Below are positions 60,950 to 64,000 of a DNA stretch of 64,000 nucleotides, one piece after another. Below the pieces are notes generated by a model. The model searched no databases. It was not told where the DNA came from and saw only the letters and a program-made list of their open reading frames with translations. The stretch is from Hymenobacter glacialis (lineage in GTDB: Bacteria > Bacteroidota > Bacteroidia > Cytophagales > Hymenobacteraceae), in contig NZ_MDZC01000112.1 in NCBI RefSeq assembly GCF_001816165.1, positions 62,001 to 126,000 on the forward strand, given 5' to 3'. A program made the position numbers and the translations under genes. Numbering within the stretch: the stretch's first letter is position 1; the number at the start of each line of letters is the position of its first letter.

Positions 60950-62428
60950 TTAGCGGCTCGAATAGTTGGGGGCTTCGCGCGTGATTTGCACGTCGTGCGG
61001 GTGCGACTCGCGCAGGCCAGCTCCGGTTATGCGCACAAACTGCGCCGCTTGCAGCGCTTCCATATTGGCAGCGCCCACGTAGCCCATGCCCGCCCGCAGG
61101 CCGCCCGCCAGCTGGTAAATCACCTCCGATACATTGCCCTTGAACGGCACACGGCCCACAATGCCCTCGGGCACCAGCTTTTTCACGTCGTCTTCGGCGT
61201 CCTGGAAGTACCGGTCCTTGCTACCGTCTTCCATGGCCTCCACCGAGCCCATGCCGCGGTAGGACTTGTACTTACGGCCTTCGTATATAATCAGCTCGCC
61301 CGGCGCTTCCTCGGTGCCGGCCAGCAGCGAACCCACCATTACAGCAGCCGCGCCGCCCGCCAGGGCCTTCACCACATCGCCCGAGAATTTAATGCCGCCG
61401 TCGGCCACCAGCGTTACGCCGGTGCCAGCCAGCCCGCGTGCTGCTTCCAGCACGGCCGAAAGCTGTGGCACACCAATGCCGGCAATAATGCGCGTGGTGC
61501 AAATTGAGCCGGGGCCAACGCCCACTTTCACGCAGTCGGCGCCGGCGTCAGCCAGGGCGCGGGCGCCGGCGGCGGTGGCCACGTTGCCGGCCATCACGTC
61601 CAGGTTTGGGTGCGCGGCTTTGATAGCGCGCACGGCGTCCATCACGCCTTTGGAGTGGCCGTGGGCGGTGTCGAGACTCACAATGTCAACCCCGGCTTCC
61701 ACCAGGGCCGCCACGCGCTGCAGCAGGTCGGGCGTCACGCCCACGGCCGCGCCCACGCGCAGCCGGCCCTTGCTGTCTTTGCTGGCGTGCGGGGCCCGGC
61801 GGCGCTTGCGGATGTCTTTGTAGGTCATCAGGCCTGCTAGGCGGCCTTCACTGTCCAGCAGGGGCAGCTTGTCCACTTTGCTGTCGGTGAGGAGCTGCTC
61901 GGCCTCGGCCTGGTCGATGCCGGCCGGCGCGGTGACGAGGCGGCTAAGCGGAATCATCACCGTGGTCACGGGCTGGGTCAGGTCTTTCTCAAAGCGCAGG
62001 TCGCGGTTGGTCAGAATGCCTTCCAGGCGGCGGTCATCGCCGATGATGGGAATGCCCCCGATGCCGTGCTTGCGCATCAGCTGGCGGGCGTCGGCGAGGG
62101 TGGCGGTGGGCGGCAGCGTGAACGGGTCCTGAATCAGGGCCGATTCGCTGCGCTTGACGCGGCGCACCTGGTCGGCCTGCGCCTTAATGGACATATTCTT
62201 GTGAATGATGCCCAGGCCGCCTTCCTGCGCCAGCGCAATGGCCATGTCAGACTCCGTTACGGTGTCCATGGCCGCCGAAATGAGCGGGGTTTGCAGCCGG
62301 ATGTTGGGGGTGAGGCGGGTGCCGGTGTCGCAGTCTCGGGGCAGTACTTCGGAGTACGCTGGCAGCAGCAGTACGTCGTCGTAGGTCAGGGCCTCGAAGG
62401 CAATTTTGGGGGTTGCGGAATCCGCCAT
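60950..62428 (-). CDS. guaB: IMP dehydrogenase
   Basis: A 492-residue enzyme that oxidises IMP to XMP, the committed step of GMP synthesis. The TIM barrel is interrupted by two CBS domains (about 100-210). The catalytic loop has Cys310 in GVGPGSICTTRIIAGIG, and the flap has KSYRGMGSVEAMEDGSKDRYF. The start at the ATG 62428 gives MADSATPKIAFEALTYDDVL; the frame upstream to 62467 is not conserved. A TACCTTTG promoter box lies 36 nt upstream. Confidence 0.97.
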   Translation of the reverse strand: MADSATPKIAFEALTYDDVLLLPAYSEVLPRDCDTGTRLTPNIRLQTPLISAAMDTVTESDMAIALAQEGGLGIIHKNMSIKAQADQVRRVKRSESALIQDPFTLPPTATLADARQLMRKHGIGGIPIIGDDRRLEGILTNRDLRFEKDLTQPVTTVMIPLSRLVTAPAGIDQAEAEQLLTDSKVDKLPLLDSEGRLAGLMTYKDIRKRRRAPHASKDSKGRLRVGAAVGVTPDLLQRVAALVEAGVDIVSLDTAHGHSKGVMDAVRAIKAAHPNLDVMAGNVATAAGARALADAGADCVKVGVGPGSICTTRIIAGIGVPQLSAVLEAARGLAGTGVTLVADGGIKFSGDVVKALAGGAAAVMVGSLLAGTEEAPGELIIYEGRKYKSYRGMGSVEAMEDGSKDRYFQDAEDDVKKLVPEGIVGRVPFKGNVSEVIYQLAGGLRAGMGYVGAANMEALQAAQFVRITGAGLRESHPHDVQITREAPNYSSR

Positions 62429-62464
62429 AGCAAAAGGGGTTGGGCGTTGGGGCCTTTTGCCAGA

Positions 62465-62472
62465 CAAAGGTA
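62465..62472 (-). promoter_or_regulatory. Promoter -7 box of guaB
   Basis: The minus strand reads TACCTTTG, an exact TAnnTTTG match, 36 nt before the guaB ATG. A TTA about 19 nt further upstream may serve as the -33 element. Confidence 0.5.
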
Positions 62473-62516
62473 CAGCGGGAAGTTGGGTTAAGGCCCGGCT
62501 ATATTTTGGCCTGGAG

Positions 62517-63926
62517 TTACTCTTTCGCGAACTTCACCACCCTGACTTCGCCGCCGGCCGTTATCCGCGACAGGTACAGGCCCGCCGCCAGGTTGCGCAG
62601 GCTCACGGCGTCGCCGTTGCGCACGGCGGTTCGTAGTACTGTGCGGCCGCGTGCGTCACTGATTTGAAGTTGGCCGTCGGCGAGGGAAGCTGGCAGGGCA
62701 ATGCGCAATTCCTGCGCGGCGGGGTTGGGGTACACGCTGGCCTGCAGGCGCTGGCTGGCCCGGACCGGCGTGACGGTAGCCGGCGCAAAAAGCCAGGAGT
62801 ACGCCGCCGGGAATTCGCGCTGCCAGAACCATTCGGCGTGCTGGCCATCGGCGCGCGGGTTGAAGCTTATGTTGGCGGCCGGCACGCCGCCGCGCAGCAG
62901 CGAGTCGCGCATGGCGGCCATGTTGGGCACCATGGTAGCGCTTTCGGAAGCGCCGCTTACGAAGTAGAAGCGAGTGTTTGCAGGAACCGGGTGCTGGTGC
63001 ACGTACTCAAACAAAGGCTGGGTGGCAAACCAGAAAGAAGGCGAAAACACGCCTACTTTGCCAAAAACAGTGGGGTGGCGCAGGGCCGCGTAGGTGGCAA
63101 TGAGCCCGCCCATGCTAGAGCCGGCAATACCGGTGTTCTCGCGGCTGGTCAGGGTGCGGTAATTGGCGTCGATGTAAGGCTTAAGGGTCTGAACGAGAAA
63201 GTCCAGGTACAGGTCACCCTTGCCGCCACCGTACTGCGGGTTGTTCCAGGGCGAGTACTCGTCGATGCGGTTGGCGCCGCCGTTGTCAACGGCCACCACT
63301 ATGCAACCCGTGGGGTCCTGCCCGTTGGCGTTGAGCAGGTTCAGCGCTTCGTCAACGCCCCATTCTCCGGCAAAGGCAGTTAGCTTGTCGAACACGTTCT
63401 GGCCGTCCTGCATGTAGAGCACGGGATAGCGGCGCCCGCTGGTGGCGTAGCCCGGCGGCAGGTACAGCCACACGCGCCGGGTGCGGCCCAGCTGCGGCAT
63501 TTCAAACGCGGTAGAGATAACGCTGACGTTGGCCGCAGCCGTGGACTGGCCGCTGGGTGTGCCGCCGGCCAGGTCTTCCCAGTTCAGCACCTGGTGAAGC
63601 ACTGGCCCGGCGCTGCTGCCAAACGTGAACGCGCGGTCGGGTACCTGGCCGTTGGAAGCGGTGGTTTCTACCGCGGCCCACGCGCCGCGGGTGAACTTGT
63701 ATTTGATGGTGCCCGTGCCCGTGGGCAGCGTGATTTCGTAGCTGCCGTCGGGGTTGCGGGTGAGTGCGTGCGCGGCGCTGGCCGGGTTCCAGTTGTTGAA
63801 AGTGCCCGCCATGTAAATGGTGGCGTTGGCGGGCGTGTTGGCCGGCACGGCCGTGATTTTGAAGGTAACCTGCGCGTGGGCCGCAAAGCTCAGCAAGGCG
63901 AGTAAAAGCGAGAAAAGGTGCTTCAT
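62517..63926 (-). CDS. Secreted esterase with N-terminal CBM48-like domain and T9SS tail
   Basis: A 469-residue exported protein. The signal peptide is KHLFSLLLALLSFAAHAQ. An E-set/CBM48-like domain follows (about 20-105, ATIYMAGTFNNWNPAS, GTIKYKFTRG), as in starch- or glycogen-binding modules. The esterase-D-type alpha/beta hydrolase occupies about 130-380 with nucleophile Ser271 in IAGSSMGGLIATYA and VAVDNGGANRIDEYSPW upstream. The C-terminal 75 residues are a Por secretion (T9SS type A) sorting domain (VYPNPAAQELRIAL, GLYLSRITAGG). It probably removes acyl groups from an extracellular polysaccharide or ester at the cell surface; the substrate is unknown. Confidence 0.92.
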   Translation of the reverse strand: MKHLFSLLLALLSFAAHAQVTFKITAVPANTPANATIYMAGTFNNWNPASAAHALTRNPDGSYEITLPTGTGTIKYKFTRGAWAAVETTASNGQVPDRAFTFGSSAGPVLHQVLNWEDLAGGTPSGQSTAAANVSVISTAFEMPQLGRTRRVWLYLPPGYATSGRRYPVLYMQDGQNVFDKLTAFAGEWGVDEALNLLNANGQDPTGCIVVAVDNGGANRIDEYSPWNNPQYGGGKGDLYLDFLVQTLKPYIDANYRTLTSRENTGIAGSSMGGLIATYAALRHPTVFGKVGVFSPSFWFATQPLFEYVHQHPVPANTRFYFVSGASESATMVPNMAAMRDSLLRGGVPAANISFNPRADGQHAEWFWQREFPAAYSWLFAPATVTPVRASQRLQASVYPNPAAQELRIALPASLADGQLQISDARGRTVLRTAVRNGDAVSLRNLAAGLYLSRITAGGEVRVVKFAKE

Positions 63927-63972
63927 AGGATAAGGAGAAGGGTGGCGGGTGTGGGTGGGACAAGGCCCGTTG

Positions 63973-64000
63973 CGAAGGTACAGCAACGGCCTGCTGCAAA
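63973..64000 (-). promoter_or_regulatory. Possible promoter of the esterase gene
   Basis: On the minus strand TTTG (63997-64000) and TACCTTCG (63973-63980) are 16 nt apart, one mismatch from TAnnTTTG. The -33 box is at the window edge. Confidence 0.35.

Overview
The window looks like a chromosomal segment of a Bacteroidota bacterium of the order Cytophagales, most likely a Hymenobacter or close relative. Supporting signs are the high GC content (estimated by eye at about 60-65%), the near absence of Shine-Dalgarno sequences, several sites matching the Bacteroidota promoter -7 box TAnnTTTG, a Bacteroidota-type TonB, a C-terminal Por/T9SS-type sorting domain on an esterase, bacillithiol genes (bshC, ytxJ), many small secreted proteins and lipoproteins, and a fused E1 alpha/beta 2-oxoacid dehydrogenase. 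I see no tRNA, rRNA, CRISPR array, transposase, integrase or phage gene.

Layout. 1-9.8 kb: DUF3891 3' end, a secreted protein, YihY/BrkB membrane protein, a secreted probable barrel protein, rlmN, a lipoprotein, a thioesterase, a BLUF blue-light sensor, an overlapping DUF2157/GDYXXLXY pair and TonB. 10-18.4 kb: 5-formyl-THF cyclo-ligase, bshC, rimO and pheS on the minus strand, then three related small secreted proteins and an M16 peptidase. 18.4-25 kb: a GT39-type glycosyltransferase with an apparent frameshift, a lipoprotein, a membrane protein, the fused E1 dehydrogenase, two small basic secreted proteins and ytxJ. 25-34 kb: OsmC, a probable outer-membrane protein, lipA, DUF805, a DUF4136 lipoprotein, gcvP and a lysine/saccharopine-dehydrogenase-like enzyme. 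34-41 kb: DUF1206, CsbD and two small lipoproteins (one built of 11-residue repeats) that look stress related, followed by hypothetical proteins and a DUF3089 lipoprotein. 41-44 kb: rplM-rpsI-rpsB and tsf. 44-54 kb: a GT-C-like membrane protein, RluA-type pseudouridine synthase, a PhoB/PhoR-like pair, DUF3108, recA, a secreted protein with a composition break, GNAT and MoxR. 54-64 kb: two parvulin-type chaperones, a partner-switching module (RsbW-like kinase, STAS, SpoIIE-type phosphatase), guaB and a secreted esterase.

Functional links. LipA makes the lipoyl cofactor used by the glycine cleavage system (gcvP) and by 2-oxoacid dehydrogenases (E1), so these three genes are metabolically tied. 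BshC makes bacillithiol and YtxJ is a bacillithiol-linked redox protein. The two parvulins, the MoxR ATPase, TonB and several barrel-like proteins belong to envelope biogenesis and transport. The phosphatase/STAS/RsbW set is a complete partner-switching unit with no sigma factor beside it.

The most striking non-coding content is repetitive. Eight intergenic loci hold an inverted-repeat element (core GTCATGCTGAGC...GAAGCATC, arms up to 37 nt), and a ninth holds a single arm. There is also a nested 164-nt palindrome between tsf and rpsB, a third palindrome at 38.4 kb, and several long intrinsic terminators. I did not find a clearly new defence or mobile system. The best candidates for undescribed biology are the repeat family, the trio of motif-sharing secreted proteins, the 11-mer-repeat lipoprotein cluster, and a 17-nt palindrome sitting exactly between the promoter boxes of the E1 gene.
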